This document shows positions 1 to 7,106 of a DNA stretch of 16,714 nt, one piece after another; positions within the stretch are counted from its first letter, which is position 1; every line of letters starts with the position of its first letter. The notes under the pieces were generated by a model. It had not been told where the DNA came from. It saw only the letters and a program-made list of their open reading frames with translations, and made no database searches. The stretch comes from Alangreenwoodia sp963602445 (lineage in GTDB: Bacteria; Bacillota; Clostridia; Peptostreptococcales; Anaerovoracaceae). Where the stretch lies: positions 1 through 16,714 of the forward strand of contig CAVCIY010000017.1 in NCBI GenBank assembly GCA_963602445.1, in the 5' to 3' direction. The translations under genes were made by a program, and so were the position numbers.

Positions 1-60
1 ATAATATATTTATAATTAATATATAAATATGCATAATATATAATAATAAATATAGAGAAA
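1..60. other. AT-rich leader at window start
   Basis: Almost pure A/T sequence with several overlapping TATAAT-like words (for example at 35-50). It could hold the promoter for the downstream mutS2 transcript, but no convincing -35/-10 pair with 16-18 bp spacing stands out, so no single promoter is claimed. The composition changes abruptly to about 55% GC at position 61. Confidence 0.3.
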
Positions 61-108
61 CAAAAGCCGGATGCGCAGATTCTTTGCGGCAAGGACGAGT
101 TTGCACAG

Positions 109-267
109 ATGCGTTTGAGTGACATCGATGAGGTTAACCTTGCGGCACTGCGATTGAGCGGCACCGATAGCGTACGAGCCGGCGCCGACACGGGCAAGCT
201 TGCAGTGACAGAGGCGTGTCGAAGAATCAGCTGCGCATGGCGGCTTTACGGAAAAAATTATGAATGA
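109..267 (+). CDS. Possible small ORF translationally overlapping mutS2
   Basis: The frame is open from position 37 to a TGA at 265-267, with the only ATG at 109, giving 52 residues (starts MRLSDIDEVN, ends LYGKNYE). Its stop overlaps the mutS2 start in the string ATGAATGA, an arrangement typical of translational coupling. Against it: no good ribosome binding site precedes ATG 109, the peptide matches no family I recognise, and two cysteines and scattered charged residues suggest no fold. It may be a GC-rich untranslated leader or the decayed tail of an upstream gene. Function unknown. Confidence 0.2.
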   Translation: MRLSDIDEVNLAALRLSGTDSVRAGADTGKLAVTEACRRISCAWRLYGKNYE

Positions 268-2674
268 AAAAGCAGAACGAGTATTAGAATTCAACAAAAT
301 AATAGATCTGCTTGCAAAAGAAGCAATCTCTCCGATGGGCCGCAGTGCTGTCGGAGAAATTGTGCCTAAAACGGACGATTTTGTGATCAAAGAGCTTCTG
401 AAAGAAACGGACGAAGCGGCGGCTATAGTAAGTGCCGCCGGAGCCCCTCCTCTCGGCGGAATATGTGACACAAAGAAAAAAGTCAGATATGCCGAAAAAG
501 GCGGGACTTTAAGCATGAGAGAGCTGCTCGACATAAAGTCAAGTCTGAGTGCGGCAGCGCAGACGATAAGATTTTTCGATGTCGAGATGAATAAGATTCT
601 TGTGAGAGATGATTATCCGACAGTGATGGGTCTTGTGGACATGCTGAGTGAAGAGCGGACGCTTCGTGAGCATATAGACAGGTGCATTATTTCAGAAGAT
701 GAGATGGCGGACAACGCAAGCCCGCTTCTGCGCGACATAAGGAGAGCTATTGCAAGACAGAGGGAGATGGTCAGAGCAAAGATAAATGCGATGACATCTT
801 CAGCCGCAAACAGAGACCTTCTGCAGGATGGCATAGTTACTATGCGCGACGGGAGATTTGTAATCCCCGTAAAGCAGGAAAACAGAGCAAAGTTTCCCGG
901 AATTATACATGACAGATCGGCTACGGGCGCGACACTTTTTATCGAGCCTGAAGCGGTCGTAAATATGAATAATGAGATAAGAGAGCTTGAGATCAAAGAA
1001 GAAAATGAGATAAAACGAATCCTGGGCGAGCTTTCGAAGGAGGTCGGAAGATCGGTAAGAGCTCTGATAAATAATCAAAAATATATGACAAGGCTGGACG
1101 TCATATTTGCAAAAGGAAAATTTTCCGTAAAATACAACGGATACTCCGCAAAAGTCAACACAAAAGGCATCCTTGACATCAGAGCAGGCAGACATCCGCT
1201 GATAGACCCTCAAAAGGTGGTTCCCGTTGATGTCCGGGCAGGGAAAAAATACAAGACACTTGTCATCACAGGACCGAATACCGGAGGCAAGACCGTCACA
1301 TTAAAGACTGTGGGCCTTTTGGTACTCATGACGCAGGCAGGACTTCATATACCGGCAGGCGAAAATTCACAAATTCCCGTGGTAAAGAAGATATTTGCCG
1401 ATATAGGCGATGAGCAGAGTATAGAGCAGAGCCTCAGCACTTTTTCTTCGCATATGAAAAATATCGTCGAGATCATAAATGAAGCGGACAAAAGGACGCT
1501 CGTCCTGATAGATGAGCTCGGCGCGGGCACGGATCCGACAGAAGGAGCAGCGCTCGCCGTTTCCATCCTCGAAAAATTATTTGAGAAGAAAGCTCTCACT
1601 CTCGCCACGACACATTACAGCGAACTGAAAAAGTATGCAATTTCCACAGACGGCGTAGAAAATGCCTCTATGGAATTTGATATAGAGACGCTTTCACCGA
1701 CATACAGACTTACCATCGGCACGCCCGGAAAGTCAAACGCCTTTGAGATTTCAAGAAAGCTTGGACTCGGTGACGATATAATAGAACGAGCAAAGGAAAT
1801 GATCGGCTCGGAGGATATAAAGTTTGAGAGCGTCATTTCGGCGATTCAGGAAAATATGTCGGTGACAGAATCCGAAAGAGACAGAGCACTCGAGCTTAAG
1901 ATAAAGCTTAAGAAGCGTGAGGAAGAGCTTGACAGAAGGCAGAAGAATGCCGAAAGACGTCAGCGCTCAATGATCGAAAAGGCGAAAAAAGAGGCGTTTG
2001 AGATAGTTGCCGAGGCGAGAGAATTCGCCGATGAAGTGAAGGAGGAGCTTCGTGAAATAAAACAGGAAGGCCATTTGGCAGGCGTTTCGGAAGAGACGAA
2101 GCATCGTCAGGCAAATATCCGCAGAAGGCTTCTTAAGAAGAGTGACGACTATCGGGAGGTATATCAGCCTGAGGTAAATTCAAAGCCTGCATCGCGAGAC
2201 GAGATCGCCGTAGGAGACAGAGTCAGAGTCGTTTCGCTTGACCAAAAGGGTATCGTCGCTTCACTTCCGGATTCAAAAGACGAGCTTATGATTCAAATCG
2301 GCCCTATGAAGGTGAAAATCAAGCTTGCGGATATCACAAAAATTGGAGACCACGGTGAGCAGACTCACTTTGTAACGCATACAAAATCAGGAGGAAGATA
2401 TTCAAGCCTTCTGAAAGAAAAGACGATGACAGTTTCCACAGAATTAAACGTGATCGGGATGACGCTTGATGAGGCGACAGCTGAGGTTGACAAATATCTC
2501 GACGACGCATATATGGCGGGACTTCCGCAGGTGAGTATTATTCACGGCAAAGGAACAGGAGTCCTGAAAAATGGACTCAAGCAGCTCTTTAGGACGCACG
2601 TGTATGTCGACTCATTTCAGTCGGGAGGCGTCGGCGGCGGCGGTGAAGGTGTCACCGTAGTGATGCTGAAATAA
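260..2674 (+). CDS. mutS2: Endonuclease MutS2 (MutS-family ATPase with Smr domain)
   Basis: 804 residues, a normal length for MutS2. This family acts on recombination intermediates and collided ribosomes rather than in mismatch repair. The N-terminal core (about 1-330) begins with the family-typical MNEKAERVLEFNKII, which supports the start at 260. The ABC-type ATPase follows, with Walker A GPNTGGKT at 338-345 and Walker B LVLIDE at 414-419 followed by LGAGTDP. A charged coiled coil spans about 515-650, a small beta domain about 655-705, and the C-terminal Smr domain 728-804 with HGKGTG at 762-767. The usual LDxRG motif at the start of Smr reads LNVIG (729-733), so Asp and Arg are replaced. 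The ribosome binding site is weak (GGAAAA) and a short frame overlaps the start. argS follows after 47 bp in the same direction, probably co-transcribed. Confidence 0.95.
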   Translation: MNEKAERVLEFNKIIDLLAKEAISPMGRSAVGEIVPKTDDFVIKELLKETDEAAAIVSAAGAPPLGGICDTKKKVRYAEKGGTLSMRELLDIKSSLSAAAQTIRFFDVEMNKILVRDDYPTVMGLVDMLSEERTLREHIDRCIISEDEMADNASPLLRDIRRAIARQREMVRAKINAMTSSAANRDLLQDGIVTMRDGRFVIPVKQENRAKFPGIIHDRSATGATLFIEPEAVVNMNNEIRELEIKEENEIKRILGELSKEVGRSVRALINNQKYMTRLDVIFAKGKFSVKYNGYSAKVNTKGILDIRAGRHPLIDPQKVVPVDVRAGKKYKTLVITGPNTGGKTVTLKTVGLLVLMTQAGLHIPAGENSQIPVVKKIFADIGDEQSIEQSLSTFSSHMKNIVEIINEADKRTLVLIDELGAGTDPTEGAALAVSILEKLFEKKALTLATTHYSELKKYAISTDGVENASMEFDIETLSPTYRLTIGTPGKSNAFEISRKLGLGDDIIERAKEMIGSEDIKFESVISAIQENMSVTESERDRALELKIKLKKREEELDRRQKNAERRQRSMIEKAKKEAFEIVAEAREFADEVKEELREIKQEGHLAGVSEETKHRQANIRRRLLKKSDDYREVYQPEVNSKPASRDEIAVGDRVRVVSLDQKGIVASLPDSKDELMIQIGPMKVKIKLADITKIGDHGEQTHFVTHTKSGGRYSSLLKEKTMTVSTELNVIGMTLDEATAEVDKYLDDAYMAGLPQVSIIHGKGTGVLKNGLKQLFRTHVYVDSFQSGGVGGGGEGVTVVMLK

Positions 2675-2721
2675 CCGGTATTCAAAATTTAAATTATATA
2701 CCTGAGAGGGGAAAATTATTT

Positions 2722-4440
2722 ATGAAAGATCAGAAAAAAGTTATATCAGGTCTTCTTTCTGAAGTTATAGAAGGACTTGAGGTTGCGGAAATCGAACAGA
2801 TGATAGAAATTCCGCCTGAAAGCAGCATGGGTGATTATGCATTTCCTTGTTTTAAGCTCGCAAAGCTTATGAGGAAGGCACCGAATCTCATCGCTTCAGA
2901 CATTGCCGAAAAGCTTTCCGAAAATGATATGTTCTCGGAAGTAAAGAATGTAAATGCATATGTAAATTTCTTTTTAAACAGAGCAGAGCTTGCGTCAGCT
3001 GTTGTTGACGAAGTTGTTCTTACGAAGGAAAAATACGGAAGCAGCGACGTCGGCGCCGGTAAGAGGGTGATAGTGGAATATTCATCGCCAAATATCGCGA
3101 AGCCTTTCCATATCGGCCATATCAGAACTACCGTTATAGGAAATTCGATTTATAAAATATATGATTTTCTCGGCTATGACACGATAAGGATCAACCACCT
3201 CGGCGATTACGGCACGCAGTTTGGCAAGATGATCGTCGCATACAGACTTTGGGGAAATGAAGAGGATGTGAAGAGAGATCCTATCAAGACTCTGCTTTCA
3301 TATTATGTAAAATTCCACGAAGAAGCCGAAAAAAATCCTGCTCTTGAGGACGAAGCAAGAGAAATGTTTTTGAGACTCGAGAAGGGAGAAAAAGCCGAAT
3401 ATGATCTCTGGAAGTGGTTCCGTGAGGAAAGCCTTAAGGAGTTCACTTATGTCTATGATCTGCTCGGGATCGAATTCGATTCATATGCCGGCGAGAGCTT
3501 CTATTCTGATAAGATGGACCGCATAGTGGATATCCTCAACGAACGCGGAATTCTCAAGGAATCAGACGGTGCGCAGATTGTAGATCTCGAAGAATATGGC
3601 ATGCCTCCCGCACTCATCAAGAAAAAGGACGGCTCAACGCTTTATATCACAAGAGACATCGCAGCTGCGGTCTACAGAAAAGAACATTACAACTTCGACA
3701 AGAATATCTATGTAGTTGCTTCTCAGCAAAATCTTCATTTCCAGCAATGGTTCAAGATTATTGAGCTGATGGGATTTGACTGGGCAGACCAATGTGTACA
3801 TGTTCCTTTCGGAATGGTAAGTCTCGAGGACGGCACGCTCTCTACGAGAAAAGGCAAGGTCGTATTCCTGCTCGATGTGCTGAACGGAGCGATTGAGAAG
3901 ACGAAGCAGATTATGCTCGAAAAGAATGACAAGCTCGAAGATATAGATGAGATTTCCAAGGAAGTAGGTATCGGTGCGGTTGTATTCCAGGAGCTCTCAA
4001 ACAGCAGAATCAAAGATTATGTATTCTCATGGGATAAGGTTCTCAATTTTGAGGGCGAAACAGGCCCTTATGTTCAATATACACATGCAAGAGCCGCAAG
4101 TGTCCTCAGAAAGGAGCCAGAGCTTGCAGAAAAGCTTATCTCGGGAGAAGTTAAGGCAGACTTAAGCTATGTGACAGGCGACATCGCATATGAGCTTATA
4201 AAGCTCATTTACAGATTCCCTGAAGTAGTTTTGGAAGCGGCTGAAAAGTATGAGCCGTCGGTGATCACACGTCATATCATTGATATCGCCCAATACTTTA
4301 ACAGATTCTATCATGACGAGCACATTCTCGTTGATGATGAAAATGAAAAGCTCGCAAAGCTTGCTGTTGTATATGCCGCAAAGCAGACTATCGCAAACGG
4401 ACTCGCACTGCTCGGTGTGGCAGCGCCGGAAAAGATGTAA
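2722..4440 (+). CDS. argS: Arginyl-tRNA synthetase
   Basis: 572 residues, full length for class I arginyl-tRNA synthetase, which charges tRNA-Arg with arginine using ATP in the cytoplasm. The N-terminal additional domain (about 1-85) contains the typical GDYAFPCFKLAK. The ATP-binding HIGH motif is at 130-133 within SSPNIAKPFHIGHIR. The KMSKS loop is the degenerate STRKGK form at 374-379, common in ArgRS. The C-terminal DALR anticodon-binding domain covers about 455-572, with QYTHARAAS just before it and the family-typical end LLGVAAPEKM. The start at 2722 has an AGAGGGG ribosome binding site about 11 bases upstream. Two imperfect copies of the last codons, each with its own stop, follow the true stop (see repeat at 4448-4531). 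Confidence 0.97.
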   Translation: MKDQKKVISGLLSEVIEGLEVAEIEQMIEIPPESSMGDYAFPCFKLAKLMRKAPNLIASDIAEKLSENDMFSEVKNVNAYVNFFLNRAELASAVVDEVVLTKEKYGSSDVGAGKRVIVEYSSPNIAKPFHIGHIRTTVIGNSIYKIYDFLGYDTIRINHLGDYGTQFGKMIVAYRLWGNEEDVKRDPIKTLLSYYVKFHEEAEKNPALEDEAREMFLRLEKGEKAEYDLWKWFREESLKEFTYVYDLLGIEFDSYAGESFYSDKMDRIVDILNERGILKESDGAQIVDLEEYGMPPALIKKKDGSTLYITRDIAAAVYRKEHYNFDKNIYVVASQQNLHFQQWFKIIELMGFDWADQCVHVPFGMVSLEDGTLSTRKGKVVFLLDVLNGAIEKTKQIMLEKNDKLEDIDEISKEVGIGAVVFQELSNSRIKDYVFSWDKVLNFEGETGPYVQYTHARAASVLRKEPELAEKLISGEVKADLSYVTGDIAYELIKLIYRFPEVVLEAAEKYEPSVITRHIIDIAQYFNRFYHDEHILVDDENEKLAKLAVVYAAKQTIANGLALLGVAAPEKM

Positions 4441-4447
4441 GGAAAGG

Positions 4448-4531
4448 CTGTTCGGCGCAGCGGCGCCTGCGTCTGAAAAGGTGTGAGTTTTGCTGCCCGG
4501 CGCGGCGGCGCCTGCGTCTGAAAAGGTGTGA
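4448..4531 (+). repeat. Two extra copies of the argS 3' end, stop codon included
   Basis: argS ends with codons for LLGVAAPEKM and TAA (4408-4440). Starting 40 bp later (4448-4486) the DNA reads as LFGAAAPASEKV then TGA, and 45 bp further (4493-4531) as LPGAAAPASEKV then TGA. The two downstream copies are nearly identical to each other over 35 bp (4453-4487 and 4498-4532) and differ from argS by a two-codon insertion (GCG TCT) and point changes. They lie in another frame than argS and have no start codon of their own. Each copy contains GGCGC-N4-GCGCC, which can form a short GC hairpin. Confidence 0.85.
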
Positions 4532-4562
4532 GGCGGTATGACAAAGTGAGTGAGAAAAATAC

Positions 4563-4568
4563 AAGGAG
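4563..4568 (+). promoter_or_regulatory. Ribosome binding site deciding the radical SAM start
   Basis: AAGGAG lies 8 bases before the ATG at 4577. An in-frame ATG at 4550 lies upstream of this site and has no Shine-Dalgarno sequence, so 4577 is preferred. Confidence 0.8.
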
Positions 4569-4576
4569 AAGACAAA

Positions 4577-5449
4577 ATGAGATACGAGGGAGACATTTAC
4601 AGACCTCCAAGTGAGGCATACAGCTATATATTGCAGATTACAATAGGATGCGCACACAACAAATGCACTTTCTGCGGCTCATTCAAAGAAAAAAAATTCA
4701 GGATCCGCAAGATAGAAGAAGTCTATGAAGATCTCGAAATGGCGCGCAGATATTACAGATATGTGGAAAAGGTTTTTCTTGCCGACGGAGACGCTCTTGT
4801 ACTTAAAAATTCATATCTGATGGACGTACTAAATAAGATAAAAGAGCTCTTTCCTGAATGCAAGAGGGTCGGAATCTACGGCAGAGCGCATGATATTCTC
4901 AGGAAGACTGACGAAGAGTTGATAGAGCTTCGTGACAACGGAATGGGCATTATTTACATGGGCGTGGAGACAGGAAATCCTGAGATTCTGAGGAGGATAA
5001 ACAAAGGCGAGACTAGGGAGGAGCTTATTGCCGCAGTGAGAAAGGCAGAGGCTCTCGACATCGAGACATCGCTGACATTTCTTTCGGGAATCGGCGGAAG
5101 AGAAATGTGGCGCGAAAATGCGATCGACACCGGCACTATTATTTCGGAAATGGAGCCTACTTATGCCAGCTTCCTGACGCTTATGCTCGTTCCGGGGACA
5201 CCGCTTTATGATGATTATAAGGCAGGAAAATTCGAGCTTCTCAAGCCGGATGAGGTTCTCAAGGAAGCGGAGCTCATGCTCGAAAATATAAATGTCAAAA
5301 AGACATGCGTCTTTAGAAGCAATCATGCGTCAAATTATGTTTCTCTTAAGGGTGACCTCCCGGCTGACAAGGAAAGGATGCTAAACCAGCTTCGTGTTGC
5401 TCAAAACCACAGCGAAATGTGGAAGGACGAGCGCTTTAGAATGCTCTGA
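4577..5449 (+). CDS. Radical SAM protein of unknown substrate
   Basis: 290 residues from the ATG chosen by its ribosome binding site. The N-terminal half is a radical SAM TIM barrel. The cluster cysteines are C25, C30 and C33 in GCAHNKCTFCGSF, a CX4CX2C spacing instead of the textbook CX3CX2C. Further barrel landmarks are FLADGDALVL (SAM-side strand), GIYGRAHDIL, MGVETGNPEILRRINKG (the GxETG-type motif of Elp3/MiaB/HemN-like members) and TLMLVPGTPLYDDY. The C-terminal part (about 215-290) is helical with no extra domain seen. Proteins with the C-x-H-N-K-C-T-F-C signature are common in Clostridia and, to my knowledge, have no assigned reaction. The gene follows argS by 136 bp, filled by argS-end repeats, and precedes a TPR gene by 68 bp. 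Confidence 0.85.
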   Translation: MRYEGDIYRPPSEAYSYILQITIGCAHNKCTFCGSFKEKKFRIRKIEEVYEDLEMARRYYRYVEKVFLADGDALVLKNSYLMDVLNKIKELFPECKRVGIYGRAHDILRKTDEELIELRDNGMGIIYMGVETGNPEILRRINKGETREELIAAVRKAEALDIETSLTFLSGIGGREMWRENAIDTGTIISEMEPTYASFLTLMLVPGTPLYDDYKAGKFELLKPDEVLKEAELMLENINVKKTCVFRSNHASNYVSLKGDLPADKERMLNQLRVAQNHSEMWKDERFRML

Positions 5450-5468
5450 TCGGGGGCCTTGCGCAGCG

Positions 5469-5504
5469 CAGTAAGGACAGTAAGGGCAGCAGGGGCAGTA
5501 AGGA
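5469..5504 (+). repeat. Four 9-bp tandem units before the TPR gene
   Basis: CAGTAAGGA, CAGTAAGGG, CAGCAGGGG and CAGTAAGGA follow one another without gaps and run straight into the ribosome binding site of the next gene. Each unit contains an AAGG or AGGGG word, so several Shine-Dalgarno-like sites are stacked upstream of the start. Confidence 0.75.
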
Positions 5505-5517
5505 AAGGAATTTCAAG

Positions 5518-6510
5518 ATGAAAAGCAGATTGGACAAATATTTTAAAAAATACGTTGATGAATTTGTATTTCTCGAACTGATGCCCGAATTTGTCAAGAG
5601 AGAACGTCTCGATTTTATGAGAAAGGTCCCGATGCCAGTCAAAAAAGAGCATCTCAAAGAGCTTAGCGAAGAGGGAAGTATAAAATTCAAATATTTCACA
5701 GACGGGATGACAGATATCCTGGGCATTGATCCGGAATTTAAATATAGGACACAATATATTACATTTCTGCGTTATATAAACAAGAACATCGTGCAGGCTA
5801 TCGCGGTCTCGGCAGTAAAAGAAGCGCAGGACGGCAAGCTTGTACATGCGGCCATAATGCTTCGGGGCGCACTTGCGATCGATTCTTATGATTCCGATGC
5901 GCTGTATAATTATATGCTCGTGTGCAGAAATCTTTATGTCACATTTGACGACAAGCAAAAGGTTTCCGACTTTAAATCAGAGGTATTTGAGCTGCTAGAG
6001 CTTCTTGAGGAGGTCAAGCCGGATTTTCCTATGACATATTATTATCTCGGATATGCGCATGTAAATGCCGGAAGATATGCGGAGGCTGAGAGGGCATGGA
6101 AAAAATTCACAATGCTCAGTGAGCCGTGCGAAGAATTAGACGAGATAAAAGAACGCATTTCCGACCTTGCTGTACCTGTGCATATAGAGGAAGGATACCG
6201 GAATGTCATTGCCGGAAATTATGAAAAAGGACTTGAGATTTTAAGTCAATATAAAGATAATGAATCACTTCAGAAATGGTGGCCGCTGAATTATTATCTT
6301 GGTGTTGCAAACAGCAGAATCGGTAAGTACGATCAGGCGATAGAATATTTTAAAAAGGCGCTTAAGGAAGCTCCGTCAAGCATAGAAATATTGCAGGAAA
6401 TGACTATCGCATACAATGCTGTGAGTGACGAGGTTAATGCCGAAAAATACATGAAAAAGATTGAAATGGTGAAGAAAAATCAGGAAAAAGACAAAGGCGT
6501 GTGGGATTGA
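5518..6510 (+). CDS. TPR-repeat protein
   Basis: 330 residues with no signal peptide or membrane segment, so probably cytoplasmic. Tetratricopeptide-like helical pairs are visible at about 118-150, at 172-205 (YYYLGYAHVNAGRYAEAERAWKKF) and at 255-288 (NYYLGVANSRIGKYDQAIEYFKKAL), with a likely partial unit after 288. The first ~100 residues are charged and helical and match nothing I recognise. TPR proteins act as protein-binding scaffolds, and no partner can be inferred from sequence. The start at 5518 has AAGGAA 7 bases upstream, directly after the 9-bp repeat. The tRNA operon promoter follows 52 bp after the stop. Confidence 0.8.
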   Translation: MKSRLDKYFKKYVDEFVFLELMPEFVKRERLDFMRKVPMPVKKEHLKELSEEGSIKFKYFTDGMTDILGIDPEFKYRTQYITFLRYINKNIVQAIAVSAVKEAQDGKLVHAAIMLRGALAIDSYDSDALYNYMLVCRNLYVTFDDKQKVSDFKSEVFELLELLEEVKPDFPMTYYYLGYAHVNAGRYAEAERAWKKFTMLSEPCEELDEIKERISDLAVPVHIEEGYRNVIAGNYEKGLEILSQYKDNESLQKWWPLNYYLGVANSRIGKYDQAIEYFKKALKEAPSSIEILQEMTIAYNAVSDEVNAEKYMKKIEMVKKNQEKDKGVWD

Positions 6511-6562
6511 GTGAAAAAATCGGCAAATTGCGAAAATTTGTGAAAAATTGTGAGAGAAAGCA

Positions 6563-6591
6563 TTGACGGAAGCCTTTAAAGAAGCTATAAT
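6563..6591 (+). promoter_or_regulatory. Promoter of the tRNA-Asn/tRNA-Leu operon
   Basis: TTGACG (6563-6568), a 17-bp spacer and TATAAT (6586-6591) form a near-consensus housekeeping promoter. Transcription would start near 6598, about 43 bases before the mature 5' end of tRNA-Asn. Confidence 0.85.
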
Positions 6592-6640
6592 GAACAAGTC
6601 GTGAGACTGCAAAATCATACTGTATCATGGCATATGGCAT

Positions 6641-6715
<75 letters not shown>

Positions 6716-6719
6716 ATTT

Positions 6720-6808
6720 GCCGGGGTGGCGGAATTGGCAGACGCACGGGACTTAAAATCCCGCGATCCTTATCGATCGTACCGGTTCGACCCCGGTCCT
6801 CGGCACCA
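6720..6808 (+). tRNA. tRNA-Leu (anticodon TAA), CCA encoded
   Basis: A class II tRNA with a long variable arm. The acceptor arms GCCGGGG and CCTCGGC pair with one G-T wobble. Discriminator A is at 6805 and CCA at 6806-6808. The anticodon stem CGGGA/TCCCG encloses CTTAAAA, giving TAA at 6754-6756. The T arm contains GGTTCGACC. It starts 4 bases after the CCA of tRNA-Asn, so both are cut from one precursor. Confidence 0.97.
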
Positions 6809-6812
6809 ATTC

Positions 6813-6866
6813 AAAACAATCCGACCCTATCTTCAGTTGTTGAAGATAGGGTCGGATTGTTTTTTT
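6813..6866 (+). terminator. Strong intrinsic terminator of the tRNA operon
   Basis: A perfect 23-bp inverted repeat (6813-6835 and 6841-6863) with a 5-base loop is followed by a run of seven T (6860-6866). The left arm begins with AAAA, so the complementary strand has a short T tail as well. The hairpin may also stop leftward transcription arriving from the flavoenzyme gene at 7107. Confidence 0.93.
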
Positions 6867-6890
6867 GGTAATATAAAGTCTTTGAAAGGA

Positions 6891-7066
6891 TAAGCTTGTT
6901 AAGCATGCTAAGTTTGTTAAGCGCTTAAAAGTGTAAAGCTTGCTAATTGTTCAAAGTTTGCTTAGTGCTTAAAGCTTGTTAAGCGCTTAAAGTTTGCTTA
7001 GCATTTTAAAAATTTATTATGCGTTTTAAAAAGTTTGGTTAAGTTAAAAAGTTTGGTTAAGCTGTG
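6891..7066. repeat. Degenerate AGCTTGTTAAGCGCTTAAA repeat array
   Basis: About eight degenerate units built from AAGCTTGTTAAGC and GCTTAAAGTTTGCTTAG words fill the gap between the tRNA terminator and the flavoenzyme gene. On the minus strand the units read as AAACTTTAA and AAGCTTTAA, which match the last codons and stop of that gene (AAACTTTAA at 7115-7107). Many units are partly self-complementary (TTAAGCGCTTAA), so transcripts could fold. No open frame or known mobile element is seen. Confidence 0.7.
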
Positions 7067-7106
7067 TAAGCGTGTGACAGCTGCATTTTATAAGGCTGCT
7101 TCTGCT

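Noticed and set aside
4280..4486. 68-codon + strand frame ending in the first extra argS-end copy
   Set aside because: Most of it overlaps argS in another frame and the rest is the duplicated terminus; no ribosome binding site.
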